A stretch of 64,000 nucleotides of DNA from positions 310,001-374,000 of the forward strand of contig NZ_JACXZT010000001.1 of NCBI RefSeq assembly GCF_014779595.1. The letters run 5' to 3'. Positions 25,877 to 34,885 of the stretch are shown piece by piece. Source of the stretch: Halomonas sp. ML-15. GTDB lineage: Bacteria > Pseudomonadota > Gammaproteobacteria > Pseudomonadales > Halomonadaceae. The notes below the pieces were generated by a model. It saw only the letters and a program-made list of their open reading frames with translations. It was not told where the DNA came from and did not search any database. Position 1 is the first letter of the stretch. Each line of letters starts with the position of its first letter. The translations under genes were made by a program, and so were the position numbers.

Positions 25877-26851
25877 CTAGGCATCATCTTCAACATTCGC
25901 CCAGATCTCAACGAATGTTTCTTCCATGCGCTGCATCATTTCCATATAGTCATCGCCGGTAATGATATCGATATAAAAAGCCCGCTCTTCTGCCAGAGCC
26001 AGGAACTCTTCATTGGTACCGAGTTCTTCAAACGCAGCGATCAGTTCATCACGCGCCTGATCAGGAATGCCTGCCGGTGCGCTGTACCCGCGCGAAGAGC
26101 CATTCACCACATCGTAGCCAATTTCTCTCAGCGTCGGCGTATCAGGCAGCATGGGCAGCCGCTCTTCCGAGAAAACCGCCAGCGGGCGCAGGCTGTCAGC
26201 CTTGATATGACCATAAACGATACCGACATTATTGAAGCTGGCATCAATCTGCCCACCCATTGCGGCTGTCGCAGATGGGCCATCACCGGCAAACGGGACT
26301 TTTTCAAATTTCAGCCCGGTTGCATTCTCTACCATGATAGTCGAGAAGTAATCATCCCCACCTACACCTGAGTTACCGATGGTGATGCGACCGGGATTCT
26401 CCTCAGCGGCTTGCAACAAATCCTCGATGGTTTGATAGGGGCTGTCCGGATGAACAACAATGACACCCGGGTCGGTCACCACGTTAGCGATCGGGGTCAG
26501 TTGATCGATATTGTAATTGATAGCATCATTTATAATATAGTTTGTCATCAGCATCGGCGTGTTGGTAATGCTGATAACAGACCCATCTTTCGGAGACTGA
26601 TTCCCTAGACGAGTCCAGGCAATCGCCCCTGCGGCGCCGGGAATATATTCATTGACGAAATTTACGCCAAGAATTTCCGTAAGGAATGGCTGAGCAAGCT
26701 GTGCAAGGGCGTCACTACCACCGCCTGCCTGAAATCCTTGCAGGACTCTTACTTCATCGGTTACGGAATATTCTGCCATTGCCGACATGGGGATTGCCGC
26801 TGACATGGCGAACAGAGAAATGGTAGCTGGCAATAATAACTTTTTCATCAA
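25877..26851 (-). CDS. tctC: Tripartite tricarboxylate-type transporter binding protein (TctC/Bug family)
   Basis: 324 residues with a signal peptide ending near SAMAEY. Bug-family features: FQAGGGSDALAQLAQPFL, NEYIPGAAGAIAWTRLG, ITIGNSGVGGDDYFSTIMVENATG and FAGDGPSATAAMGGQIDASF. It binds a carboxylated solute in the periplasm. First gene of the minus-strand sugar-acid operon and divergent from the IlvD-type dehydratase; the shared gap holds two palindromes. Confidence 0.93.
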   Translation of the reverse strand: MMKKLLLPATISLFAMSAAIPMSAMAEYSVTDEVRVLQGFQAGGGSDALAQLAQPFLTEILGVNFVNEYIPGAAGAIAWTRLGNQSPKDGSVISITNTPMLMTNYIINDAINYNIDQLTPIANVVTDPGVIVVHPDSPYQTIEDLLQAAEENPGRITIGNSGVGGDDYFSTIMVENATGLKFEKVPFAGDGPSATAAMGGQIDASFNNVGIVYGHIKADSLRPLAVFSEERLPMLPDTPTLREIGYDVVNGSSRGYSAPAGIPDQARDELIAAFEELGTNEEFLALAEERAFYIDIITGDDYMEMMQRMEETFVEIWANVEDDA

Positions 26852-26929
26852 TTCCTACCTTTGTTTATGGTTTTGTCTTAAGGCGCTGCATGATTTTTAT
26901 TTGGCATGCCCGAGGAAACGTAGTACGTT

Positions 26930-26961
26930 ATTGACAGGATTGTCAATAATCTTGTTAACAA
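26930..26961. promoter_or_regulatory. Two operator-like palindromes in the divergent tctC/dehydratase promoter region
   Basis: ATTGACAGGATTGTCAAT (26930-26947) has 7-bp inverted arms. TTGTTAACAA (26952-26961) is a perfect 10-bp palindrome that fits the TTGTnnACAA pattern of FCD-type GntR regulators such as the one encoded at 28854 (family knowledge). The position between divergent genes fits joint control of uptake and catabolism by that regulator (inference). Confidence 0.6.
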
Positions 26962-27013
26962 TACGACCAAAGTTCAACCAGGGTGCCAGCGGCACAGAGG
27001 AAGGAGGTTTCCA

Positions 27014-28747
27014 GTGAAATCAGACAACTACCCCAAGGGGATGGGCAAGGGGCTGACCAACTATGGCGATGAGGGCTTCTCGCTGTTCCTGCGCAAGGCG
27101 TTCATCAAGGGGATGGGGTACACCGATGACGCCCTGTCACGGCCGGTGATCGGCATCGCCAACACCTACAGCGGCTACAATGCCTGCCATGGTAACGTCG
27201 AGGCCCTGGTCGACAGCGTGAAACGCGGCGTGATGCTCGCCGGCGGCCTCCCGATCGACTTCCCCACGATCTCGCTGCACGAGTCGTTCTCTCACCCTAC
27301 CAGCATGTACTTGCGCAACCTGATGGCACTGGACACCGAGGAGATGATCCGGGCTCAACCCATGGATGCCGTGGTCCTGATCGGCGGCTGCGACAAGACA
27401 GTACCCGCACAATTGATGGCCGCAGCCAGCGCTGGTGTGCCCGCCATTCAACTCGTGACAGGCCCGATGCTCAGCGGCTCACACCGCGGTACTCGCGTCG
27501 GTGCATGTACAGACTGTCGGCGCTTCTGGGCCGCGTACCGTGGGCAAGAAATCGACGATCAGGAAATTGCGGAGGTCAATGACAAGCTGGTTCCCACCGT
27601 CGGCACCTGCTCTGTCATGGGCACCGCCAGCACGATGGCGTGTGTTGCCGAAGCCATGGGCATGATGCTGCCCGGCAGTGCCGCTGCCCCGGCAGTCTTC
27701 GCCGACCGCCAGCGCATTGCCGAGCAGACCGGGACAGAGGCCGTCAGAATCGCCGTCGAGAAGGTGCTTCCCAGCGACATCATGACCGAAGCCGCGTTTG
27801 AAAATGCGCTGCGTGTGCTGCTCGCCCTGGGCGGGTCGACCAATGGCCTGATTCACCTCACCGCCATTGCCGGGCGCCTGGGGATCGATGTCGACCTTGA
27901 TCAGTTCGACCGAATGAGCCGTGAAACGCCGGTGCTGGTGAACCTCAAGCCATCCGGCGAACACTATATGGAGCACCTGCACCATGCAGGCGGACTGGCA
28001 GCCCTGTTGCGCGAGATCAAGCACCTGCTGAACCTGGATGCCCCCACCATCAATGGCAACACGCTGGGCGACAACCTCGCGGCCAGTCCGCATATCCTCA
28101 ATCAACAGGTAGTGCGCCCACGCGACAACCCCATTTACGCTCAGGGTGGCATGGCAGTGCTGCGTGGCAACCTCGCGCCGCGCGGTGCCATCATCAAGCA
28201 ATCAGCAGCATCAACGGAGCTGATGCGCCACTCGGGGCGCGCCGTGGTATTCACCGGCCTCGAAGACCTGGCCAATCGCATAGACGACCCGGAACTGGAT
28301 GTGAACGCCGACGACGTTCTCGTGTTACAGAACATCGGCCCGAAGGGCGCACCAGGCATGCCCGAAGCCGGCTACATTCCCATCCCCAAGAAGCTGGCCG
28401 CACAAGGTGTCAAGGACATGGTGCGTATCTCGGATGGCCGCATGAGTGGCACGGCCGGGGGCACCATTATCCTGCACGTCTCTCCCGAGGCCGCCGAACT
28501 TGGACCGCTGGCGCTGGTGCGTGATGGTGACCAGATACAGCTGGACGTGTCCGAACGCCGACTGCAACTGCTGGTCGACGAAGAGGAATTAGCCCGTCGT
28601 CGCGCCTCGATGTCGCCTCGCGTGGAGCCGAGCAAGGAACGCGGCTACCGAAAGCTATTTCTCGAACAGATTCTGCAGGCGGAGGAAGGTTGTGATTTTG
28701 CGTTCTGCCGTCCCGAGATTTCGTCACGGGTGCCACGTCAGCGCTGA
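27014..28747 (+). CDS. IlvD/Edd-family dehydratase, probably acting on a sugar acid
   Basis: 577 residues, GTG start with AAGGAGG seven bases before. Fe-S cluster cysteines are visible: C58 in NACHGN, C126 in GGCDKTVPA (with the modified-lysine candidate K128) and C199 in VGTCSVMGTASTM. The C-terminal substrate loop RISDGRMSGTAGGTIILHVSPEAA is typical. The branch resembles arabinonate/xylonate-type dehydratases more than biosynthetic IlvD, because no branched-chain genes are near and a sugar-acid operon lies divergent. Confidence 0.88.
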   Translation: MKSDNYPKGMGKGLTNYGDEGFSLFLRKAFIKGMGYTDDALSRPVIGIANTYSGYNACHGNVEALVDSVKRGVMLAGGLPIDFPTISLHESFSHPTSMYLRNLMALDTEEMIRAQPMDAVVLIGGCDKTVPAQLMAAASAGVPAIQLVTGPMLSGSHRGTRVGACTDCRRFWAAYRGQEIDDQEIAEVNDKLVPTVGTCSVMGTASTMACVAEAMGMMLPGSAAAPAVFADRQRIAEQTGTEAVRIAVEKVLPSDIMTEAAFENALRVLLALGGSTNGLIHLTAIAGRLGIDVDLDQFDRMSRETPVLVNLKPSGEHYMEHLHHAGGLAALLREIKHLLNLDAPTINGNTLGDNLAASPHILNQQVVRPRDNPIYAQGGMAVLRGNLAPRGAIIKQSAASTELMRHSGRAVVFTGLEDLANRIDDPELDVNADDVLVLQNIGPKGAPGMPEAGYIPIPKKLAAQGVKDMVRISDGRMSGTAGGTIILHVSPEAAELGPLALVRDGDQIQLDVSERRLQLLVDEEELARRRASMSPRVEPSKERGYRKLFLEQILQAEEGCDFAFCRPEISSRVPRQR

Positions 28748-28775
28748 ATACCCAGGCTGAGGGTATTCTGGTAGC

Positions 28776-28808
28776 ATATCGGTATCCGCATGAAACGGAT
28801 GCCGATAT
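28776..28808 (+). terminator. Long stem-loop after the IlvD-type dehydratase gene
   Basis: ATATCGGTATCCG and CGGATGCCGATAT form a 13-bp stem with one G-U pair and a 7-base loop. No U-tract follows, so it may be a factor-dependent end or mRNA 3' stabiliser. It lies between the dehydratase stop and the regulator start. Confidence 0.5.
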
Positions 28809-28853
28809 CGCATCCACACTCACCAAGCGTCAGCCAGGATAGCTGCCTTTGTT

Positions 28854-29531
28854 ATGACACAGCTCAATCGCTCTTCAGACTTTTCTAATTCACCTAATGT
28901 AGATGATATTGTCTCTGCCATTGAAGAAGATATCGTACTTGGACGGCTAAACCCGAAAGAACGTCTGGTTGAAGAAGACCTCATTGAAAGGTTTGATTGC
29001 AAGCGCCATGTCGTGCGTCAAGCGCTTTTTCAGCTCGACGCTATTGGTCTGGTTGAGCGGATAAAGAATCGCGGCGCCTTCGTTAAAGCCTATACGCCCA
29101 AAGAGGTTGAAGACCTCTACGCCATGCGTGAGCTTCTCGAAACCGCCGGGGCTGAGTCGATTCCACTGCCGGCTCCAGCAAGCATGATCGAGGAACTCAC
29201 CAATATCCAGAACGAGCACCGCGACGCGGTGGAAAAGCATGACTTGCGACGCGTTTTCCGGCTTAACATTGCATTCCATCGCACGTTGTTCTCGGCCACG
29301 GGAAATGCATACTTAGTTGAGTGCATCAATGACTTTGCCCAAAAGGCTCATGCCATTCGTTTTATGGCCATCACCGAAGCTGAGAGTCTAGAGCAGGCTT
29401 GCGCCGAGCATTTTGCCATGATAGATGCCATTAAACGTCAAGATAGAGAGCTTCTCTGCACGCTATGCCGCGAGCACCTTATTCCCTCCAAGCAGCGCTA
29501 TCTAAGTATTGCAAAATTCCGTCATAATTAA
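28854..29531 (+). CDS. GntR-family regulator, FCD subfamily
   Basis: 225 residues. The N-terminal winged helix (EEDIVLGRLNPKERLVEEDLIERFDCKRHVVRQALFQLDAIGLVERIKNRGAFV, in part) is followed by an all-helical FCD ligand domain with metal-site residues in the FRLNIAFHRTLFSATGN and CAEHFAMIDAIK stretches. FCD regulators usually bind organic or sugar acids. The neighbouring dehydratase and TctCBA operon are its likely targets. Confidence 0.9.
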   Translation: MTQLNRSSDFSNSPNVDDIVSAIEEDIVLGRLNPKERLVEEDLIERFDCKRHVVRQALFQLDAIGLVERIKNRGAFVKAYTPKEVEDLYAMRELLETAGAESIPLPAPASMIEELTNIQNEHRDAVEKHDLRRVFRLNIAFHRTLFSATGNAYLVECINDFAQKAHAIRFMAITEAESLEQACAEHFAMIDAIKRQDRELLCTLCREHLIPSKQRYLSIAKFRHN

Positions 29532-29666
29532 TAAAAATGACGAAGCACCTGTCTACCACTGGGAGCGCGCTCGCCAGGCGACTCAGTCGCCAGTTCGAGA
29601 GGGAAGTGGGCTGACACTGTCAGGTGAATGCCGTCACATCACGCACTGTCATATATGGCCCCATAG

Positions 29667-31529
29667 TCAGGTGGCTTGCCAATGCACCCGATTGCGCCCC
29701 TTTTCCTTGGCTTCGTAGAGGTGTTTATCCCCGATACGCATGAGTGAATCGATGTCGTTGCCGTCGCGCCCCCTCTCGGCACACCCCACGCTGACGGTGA
29801 TCTTCACCACCCTGTCCTTCAGCTTGATCTCGAGATCATAGAGTGCTGAGCGGATTCGCTCAGCGATTTTACCCGCCTGTTCTATATCGGTATCCGGCAG
29901 CAAAACCTGGAATTCCTCACCACCCACCCGGGCCAACAGGTCAGTGGGCCTGAGATTCTCTTCCATACTCAGGGCCACTTGCTTGAGCACCTGGTCACCC
30001 GCCTGGTGCCCATAGGCGTCGTTGACCGTCTTGAAGTGATCGATATCCAGGCACAGGAGTGAAAGCGGCGTGCCGTTGCGTTGAGCACGGGCGAATTCCA
30101 GCCTGGTTTGTCGCATCAACTGGCGCCGATTGGCCGCGCCGGTAAGCCAGTCAGTGGCGGCCTGCTGGGTCAGGCGAGCATTTGCCTTCTGCAGAGCTTC
30201 CGTTCGATCGGCCACACGGCGCTCCAGTTCTTCTTCAGAGCGCTTGAGTTCAGTCAGGTCATGTTGCACGCCCACGAAGTGAGTAACCCGGCCATGAGAA
30301 TCAGATATCGGCGCCAGGCTCAGTTGAATCCACAGCGGCTGGCCGTCGCGTCGGTAGTTGCGCACCAGAGTCTGTACTGGGCGCTTGCAGCGCATGGCGT
30401 CGCGGATTTCCTTTACGCCTTCCTGGTCATCATCGCCGTGCTGCAGGAAGCGGCAATTCCGGCCAATGGCCTCGTCGCGCGAATACCCGAACAGGGTTTC
30501 GAACGTATCGTTGACCCAGATGATGGGGTCGTCGACGCGACGCGCATCGGTAATCATGACCGCATCGTTGATGGATTCCATCGTGCGTTCGAACAGCCGC
30601 AGGCGCGTGCGCTGGGCCTCGATCTCGTCCAGCAAAAGGCCGACGCCAATCCCCACGGTCGCCGTAACCGCGAGAAATTGCTGCAGGGCGAGGATAGCGA
30701 CTTCCGGGTCCTCGTGGTGTAGCGCCCAGGGCCCATGCACGGTCCAGGCGATGGAAGTGGCGGCAACCAACGCCACCAGTGCCGTCGCACCGGGCACGCC
30801 AAAGCGCACAGCTGCCCATAGTACCGGCGGCAGCAACAACACCAGCGAGAGCGGATGACCGCTACCCTCCTCCCCAATCGTTACCATGGGCACGATGCCC
30901 ATCACGCCCAGCAGGAGAAGCACCGCCCCCAGCTCGAGCAGACGCTTGCGGGTCCAGGTCTGAAGTAATCCCTGGTACTGGTGGGCGAAGATGACCAGCA
31001 GCGGCGTCAGCAGAACGAGCCCCAGGGCATCGCCAAACCACCACATTTGCCAGCGGGCAAGATACTCGCCCCCCTCTCCGGCCAGCACGCGATACATCCC
31101 GGCTCCGAATAGCGCAGCGGACCCAGCCGCCAACAGCGGGCCGAACAGCACGAAATAGCCTCCGCGGGAGAGGCTATCAAAATTGAAACGGGGACCGGTG
31201 AACCAGCGGATCAGCGAGGCCGCGAGGAAGACCTCGAACAGGTTGATCAAACCGAAGGATACAGCCGCCCACAGCGGAAAGGAGGGGATATCTGCTATGA
31301 TCTCTGCGGCCAACACCGCCGGAACAATCCACGCCCAGCGGTGCACGGGCAGGAGTAACAGTGCCGCCAGTGCCACAGCATTGGGGGGCCAGATGATGGC
31401 CTTGCCGTCGGGCGAGATGGTCTGGGTCACACCCAACCAGGCCCCGGCGTAATAGCCCAGCCCGACCAGAACCATGATGGAAAGGCCAATCAGCCATTCT
31501 GGTCGCGGTGTTTGGGGTTTCGTGTGCAT
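29667..31529 (-). CDS. MASE1-LOV-GGDEF diguanylate cyclase, putative blue-light sensor
   Basis: About 620 residues from the ATG with GAGAAG before it. Residues 15-300 are a MASE1-type membrane sensor (eight or more helices, ISPDGKAIIWPPNAVALAALL). Then comes a PAS domain with the LOV motif GRNCRFLQ (photoactive Cys about residue 359), WVNDTFETLFGYSRDEA, NYRRDG and the Gln in VGVQHDLT. The C-terminal GGDEF domain has DIDHFKTVNDAYGH and ARVGGEEF with an RPTD inhibitory site. One common FMN-contact Asn (FWN) is LWI here. It should make cyclic di-GMP under blue-light control (inference). Confidence 0.88.
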   Translation of the reverse strand: MHTKPQTPRPEWLIGLSIMVLVGLGYYAGAWLGVTQTISPDGKAIIWPPNAVALAALLLLPVHRWAWIVPAVLAAEIIADIPSFPLWAAVSFGLINLFEVFLAASLIRWFTGPRFNFDSLSRGGYFVLFGPLLAAGSAALFGAGMYRVLAGEGGEYLARWQMWWFGDALGLVLLTPLLVIFAHQYQGLLQTWTRKRLLELGAVLLLLGVMGIVPMVTIGEEGSGHPLSLVLLLPPVLWAAVRFGVPGATALVALVAATSIAWTVHGPWALHHEDPEVAILALQQFLAVTATVGIGVGLLLDEIEAQRTRLRLFERTMESINDAVMITDARRVDDPIIWVNDTFETLFGYSRDEAIGRNCRFLQHGDDDQEGVKEIRDAMRCKRPVQTLVRNYRRDGQPLWIQLSLAPISDSHGRVTHFVGVQHDLTELKRSEEELERRVADRTEALQKANARLTQQAATDWLTGAANRRQLMRQTRLEFARAQRNGTPLSLLCLDIDHFKTVNDAYGHQAGDQVLKQVALSMEENLRPTDLLARVGGEEFQVLLPDTDIEQAGKIAERIRSALYDLEIKLKDRVVKITVSVGCAERGRDGNDIDSLMRIGDKHLYEAKEKGRNRVHWQAT

Positions 31530-31636
31530 GGATTTTCTTCTCGGATACCCGGTCATAGTGCCAGATGAAGTGATATAGAAGCGGTGGTGGATGCGTTACT
31601 CGGGATCGAATACACCGCCTGTGGGTACATTACTCA

Positions 31637-32548
31637 TTACTTCACCCACGACCGCAGCCAATCCGCCAATTGGCGAGCCTCGCGATTCGCCTTACTGTCA
31701 TGACGCAGTGCCAGCCAGTAATGGCATCCAGTCGTCACCTGGAAACTCCCGAGCCGTTCCAGAGCGCCATCCGCGAGACGTGCATCGATCTGGTGCCGGG
31801 TGCCCAATGCCACGCCATGCCCCTGCTCCGCCGCATCGAGCAGCAGCGAATAGCTGTTGAAAACACTCTCCGGGGCCAGATTCAGCGCCTCGACCCCCAG
31901 GGCACTGAACCAGCGCTCCCAGTTCACCCAATTGGGCTCGATTCGCTCGAAGTCCAGCAATCGGTGGTCAAGCAATGCCTTGGCTGTATCCAAGTCCCGC
32001 CCATGCTGGTCTAGATAGTGGGGAGCGGCAACAGGGAATAGACACTCCTCGAACAAGGGCTCCATTTGCCACCCTGGACGCGGCGGGGTGTCGTAGAGCA
32101 GGGCGATGTCGATGTCATCGGCGATAAGATCTGCACTACGGTCGCTGGTCACCATTCGCAAGTGGAGCGCTTCATCCCGAAAGTGGCGACGGAAAGCGTG
32201 TATGGCTGGACTTAGCCAGAGATGTGACATGGCCGTGTTAGCGGAAAGGCTCACGCCGAGTGACTGCTGAGGCAAGGTTGCCTCCTCCACAGCATCCACC
32301 AGGTAGCTCAATGCCGCATTGACCCGTTCCTTGAGCAATTCCCCCGGGCGGGTGAGTGTCACGCCGCGTCCCTGCCGACGGAACAGCGGTGTCTCCAGGT
32401 AAGCCTCCAGGTGCCGAACTTGCTGACTGACCGCCGCTTGAGAGACGTGGAGCTCCCGCGCTGCCCGCGAGAAGTTCTGCTCCCGCGCTGCTGCCTCAAA
32501 GACCATCAAGGCGTATAGCGGTGGTAGCCGATGGCGAAAGCTTTTCAT
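31637..32548 (-). CDS. LysR-family regulator (GcvA-like)
   Basis: 303 residues. The N-terminal helix-turn-helix spans FEAAAREQNFSRAARELHVSQAAVSQQVRHLEAYL in part, followed by the LTRPGEL linker and a two-lobed effector domain (YDTPPRPGWQ, LLDFERIEPNWVNWERW, LGTRHQIDARLADGAL). It is transcribed away from the M24/binding-protein genes across a 126-base gap, so it probably controls them. Confidence 0.9.
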   Translation of the reverse strand: MKSFRHRLPPLYALMVFEAAAREQNFSRAARELHVSQAAVSQQVRHLEAYLETPLFRRQGRGVTLTRPGELLKERVNAALSYLVDAVEEATLPQQSLGVSLSANTAMSHLWLSPAIHAFRRHFRDEALHLRMVTSDRSADLIADDIDIALLYDTPPRPGWQMEPLFEECLFPVAAPHYLDQHGRDLDTAKALLDHRLLDFERIEPNWVNWERWFSALGVEALNLAPESVFNSYSLLLDAAEQGHGVALGTRHQIDARLADGALERLGSFQVTTGCHYWLALRHDSKANREARQLADWLRSWVK

Positions 32549-32674
32549 AAGTTTTTCTTACTGGTTTCCATAATAAGAGAGACCATACACTTCATCGCTC
32601 CAAGGATATAGGGTTACTGGCCATACGTTATAGAAAGCTTAGCTTATCAACAGCGACGTCCATATAGAGGTGTC

Positions 32675-33934
32675 ATGGCCAACTTTGACTGGCATGCCGA
32701 GCGCAGCAACCGCCAGCCCCTCGACCTTGTCGGCACAAGCGAGATGGATGGCGAGATCGACCTGGTGGCCGTGCGCGGCTATCGCCTAGGCCGGGTGCGC
32801 GCGATGATGCAACAGATGGATATCGGCGCTCTGATTCTCTCGGACCCCGTCAATATCCGCTATGCCACCGGAGCAAGGAACATGCAGGTGTTCAGCGCCC
32901 GTAACACACCCTCGAGATACTGCCTGGTGACCCAGCATCGCGTAACCCTTTTCGAATTCACCGGATGCGAGCATCTCGCTCGCGGGTTGGAAACCATCGA
33001 CGAGGTACTACCGGCAATGACTGCGAGCTTCGTCGCCGCAGGTCCTGACATCGCCCAACGAGAAAAAGCCTGGGCCAGGGAAATGAAATCCCTCATCGAC
33101 GCAGAGGCCGGGCCAGGCGTGCGAGTCGGCATGGAGCGCATGAACGCCGGCAGCGCCATAGCACTGTCTGAACTTGGGGTAAGCCTGGTCGATGCTCAAC
33201 ATCCCGTGGAGTTGGCGCGCTGTATCAAGTCAGCGGAAGAGATAAAGTGCGCGATCGCCTCTCTACGCGCCACCGAAGCGGGCGTGGCTGCTCTGCGTGA
33301 GGCCATACGACCCGGCATTACCGAGAACGCGCTGTGGTCGGTACTCCATCAAGCAATAATCGAGCGCGATGGCGACTACTGTGAAACGCGCCTGCTCAAC
33401 TCCGGCCAGCGGACCAATCCGTGGTTTCAGGAAACCGGCCGCAAGTCCCTGCAACCCAATGAGCTGGTCGCCCTGGATACCGATGTGGTCGGCTGCCACG
33501 GCTACTACTCGGATTTCTCGCGTACCTTCCACGTTGGCCCTGATCAGCCCAGCGAGGAGCAACGGGCGCTCTATCGCCTCGCCAACGAACAAGTCCAGCA
33601 CAACATCTCCATCATCAAGCCCGGGATGAGTTTTCGCGACTATGCCGAGCGCGCCTGGGATATCCCCTCCCGCTACCACAAGAACCGCTACTACCTCTCG
33701 GCGCACGGGGTCGGCATGACCGGCGAGTACCCTTACCTCTATCACATCCATGACTTTCCCGATGCAGGTTATGACGGCGAGATACAGCCGGGCATGACCC
33801 TCTGCGTGGAAAGCTACATCGGGGCCGACGGTGGCCAAGAAGGCGTCAAGTTGGAAGAACAGCTGTTGGTCACCGAGACAGGAACGCGACTGCTGTCACG
33901 CTTTCCCTTAGAGGAAATGCTGCTGGCCCCGTGA
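32675..33934 (+). CDS. M24-family metalloenzyme, DddP-like, copy 1
   Basis: 419 residues with a creatinase-type N-terminal domain and a pita-bread C-terminal domain. All five metal ligands of the family are present: D268, D280, H344, E379 and E394. The segments SGQRTNPWFQE, LDTDVVG..GYYSDFSRTF and LCVESYIG closely resemble the DMSP lyase DddP. The residue that serves as the proposed catalytic Asp in DddP (H+6, in HGVGxxD) is Gly350 here, so DMSP lyase activity is doubtful; hydrolysis of another small osmolyte derivative is more likely (inference). The binding-protein gene follows after 39 bases. Confidence 0.75.
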   Translation: MANFDWHAERSNRQPLDLVGTSEMDGEIDLVAVRGYRLGRVRAMMQQMDIGALILSDPVNIRYATGARNMQVFSARNTPSRYCLVTQHRVTLFEFTGCEHLARGLETIDEVLPAMTASFVAAGPDIAQREKAWAREMKSLIDAEAGPGVRVGMERMNAGSAIALSELGVSLVDAQHPVELARCIKSAEEIKCAIASLRATEAGVAALREAIRPGITENALWSVLHQAIIERDGDYCETRLLNSGQRTNPWFQETGRKSLQPNELVALDTDVVGCHGYYSDFSRTFHVGPDQPSEEQRALYRLANEQVQHNISIIKPGMSFRDYAERAWDIPSRYHKNRYYLSAHGVGMTGEYPYLYHIHDFPDAGYDGEIQPGMTLCVESYIGADGGQEGVKLEEQLLVTETGTRLLSRFPLEEMLLAP

Positions 33935-33973
33935 AGCCCAAGACTTCATTGCAACCACACCGAAGGAGACAAG

Positions 33974-34864
33974 ATGACAACTACCCGTCACCTTCCTCTT
34001 ATGACCGCTGCGGGCCTGGTACTGGCCGGCACAGCACTCAACACTACCCAGGCCGATACACGAGAGATCACCATCGGCAAGAACAACTGGGCCGAGAACG
34101 TCGCCGTTGCCAACATGTGGAAACTGGTGCTCGAGGAAGAGCATGGCTATGAAGTGGACCTCACAGAAGCCGGCAAGAGCGTGATCTACAGCGGTTTGGC
34201 GAATGAAGATTTCGATATCTCCCTGGAGATCTGGCTGCCAGTCACTGATGCCAACTTCCTGGAGCCGTATGAAGACCGAATCGATGTACACGGCGGTTGG
34301 TACGACGGAACCGGACTGGGTCTAGTCGTGCCCAGCTATGCAGAAATCGACAGTATTCCTGAGCTCGTCGATCAAGCAGACAGTTTTCATTACCAGGGCC
34401 AGCCCGCCATTCTGGGCATCGACTCCGGCTCTGCCATCGCCGGTCTGACCGACGATGCTATCGATGCCTACGATCTGCCACAGACCCAGATCAACAGCTC
34501 CGACCCGGCCATGATGGCTGCCTTGGATGATGCCATTTCACGCACTGAGAACATCGTCGTGACGCTGTGGAGCCCTCACTGGGCTTTCGCGGAGTACGAT
34601 CTCAAGTATCTGGAGGATCCTCAGAACATCTTCGGCGACAGCGAGACCATCTACTGGTTCTCGCGCAAGGACTTTGCCAGTGACGACCCCTGGCTGACCG
34701 CGGTGCTTGATGCCTGGCAGATGGACGATGACAGTCTTGGCAGCCTGATGGCAGAGATCGAAGAGCGCGGTGATCCGGTCGCCGGTGCCCGCCACTGGAT
34801 AGAAGAGAACCGCGACCTCGTCGACGAGTGGATCGAAGCGGGTGACGCCGCGATCGAAGGCTGA
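33974..34864 (+). CDS. Glycine-betaine-type ABC binding protein (OpuAC family), copy 1
   Basis: 296 residues with a signal peptide ending near TTQADTRE. The OpuAC fold has aromatic residues of the quaternary-amine box in IGKNNWAEN, EIWLPVT, GGWYDGTGLGLVVP and VTLWSPHWAFAEYDLKYLEDP. It should bind a betaine-like or sulfonium compound in the periplasm. No ABC permease or ATPase is encoded nearby, so it must use a distant transporter. It pairs with the M24 gene upstream. Confidence 0.88.
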   Translation: MTTTRHLPLMTAAGLVLAGTALNTTQADTREITIGKNNWAENVAVANMWKLVLEEEHGYEVDLTEAGKSVIYSGLANEDFDISLEIWLPVTDANFLEPYEDRIDVHGGWYDGTGLGLVVPSYAEIDSIPELVDQADSFHYQGQPAILGIDSGSAIAGLTDDAIDAYDLPQTQINSSDPAMMAALDDAISRTENIVVTLWSPHWAFAEYDLKYLEDPQNIFGDSETIYWFSRKDFASDDPWLTAVLDAWQMDDDSLGSLMAEIEERGDPVAGARHWIEENRDLVDEWIEAGDAAIEG

Positions 34865-34885
34865 TCGTGAAGCGCCGCCCCTAGT

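Noticed and set aside
32675-33934. Calling the M24 proteins DMSP lyase DddP
   Set aside because: The proposed catalytic Asp of DddP is Gly in both copies and no DMSP or acrylate genes are nearby.
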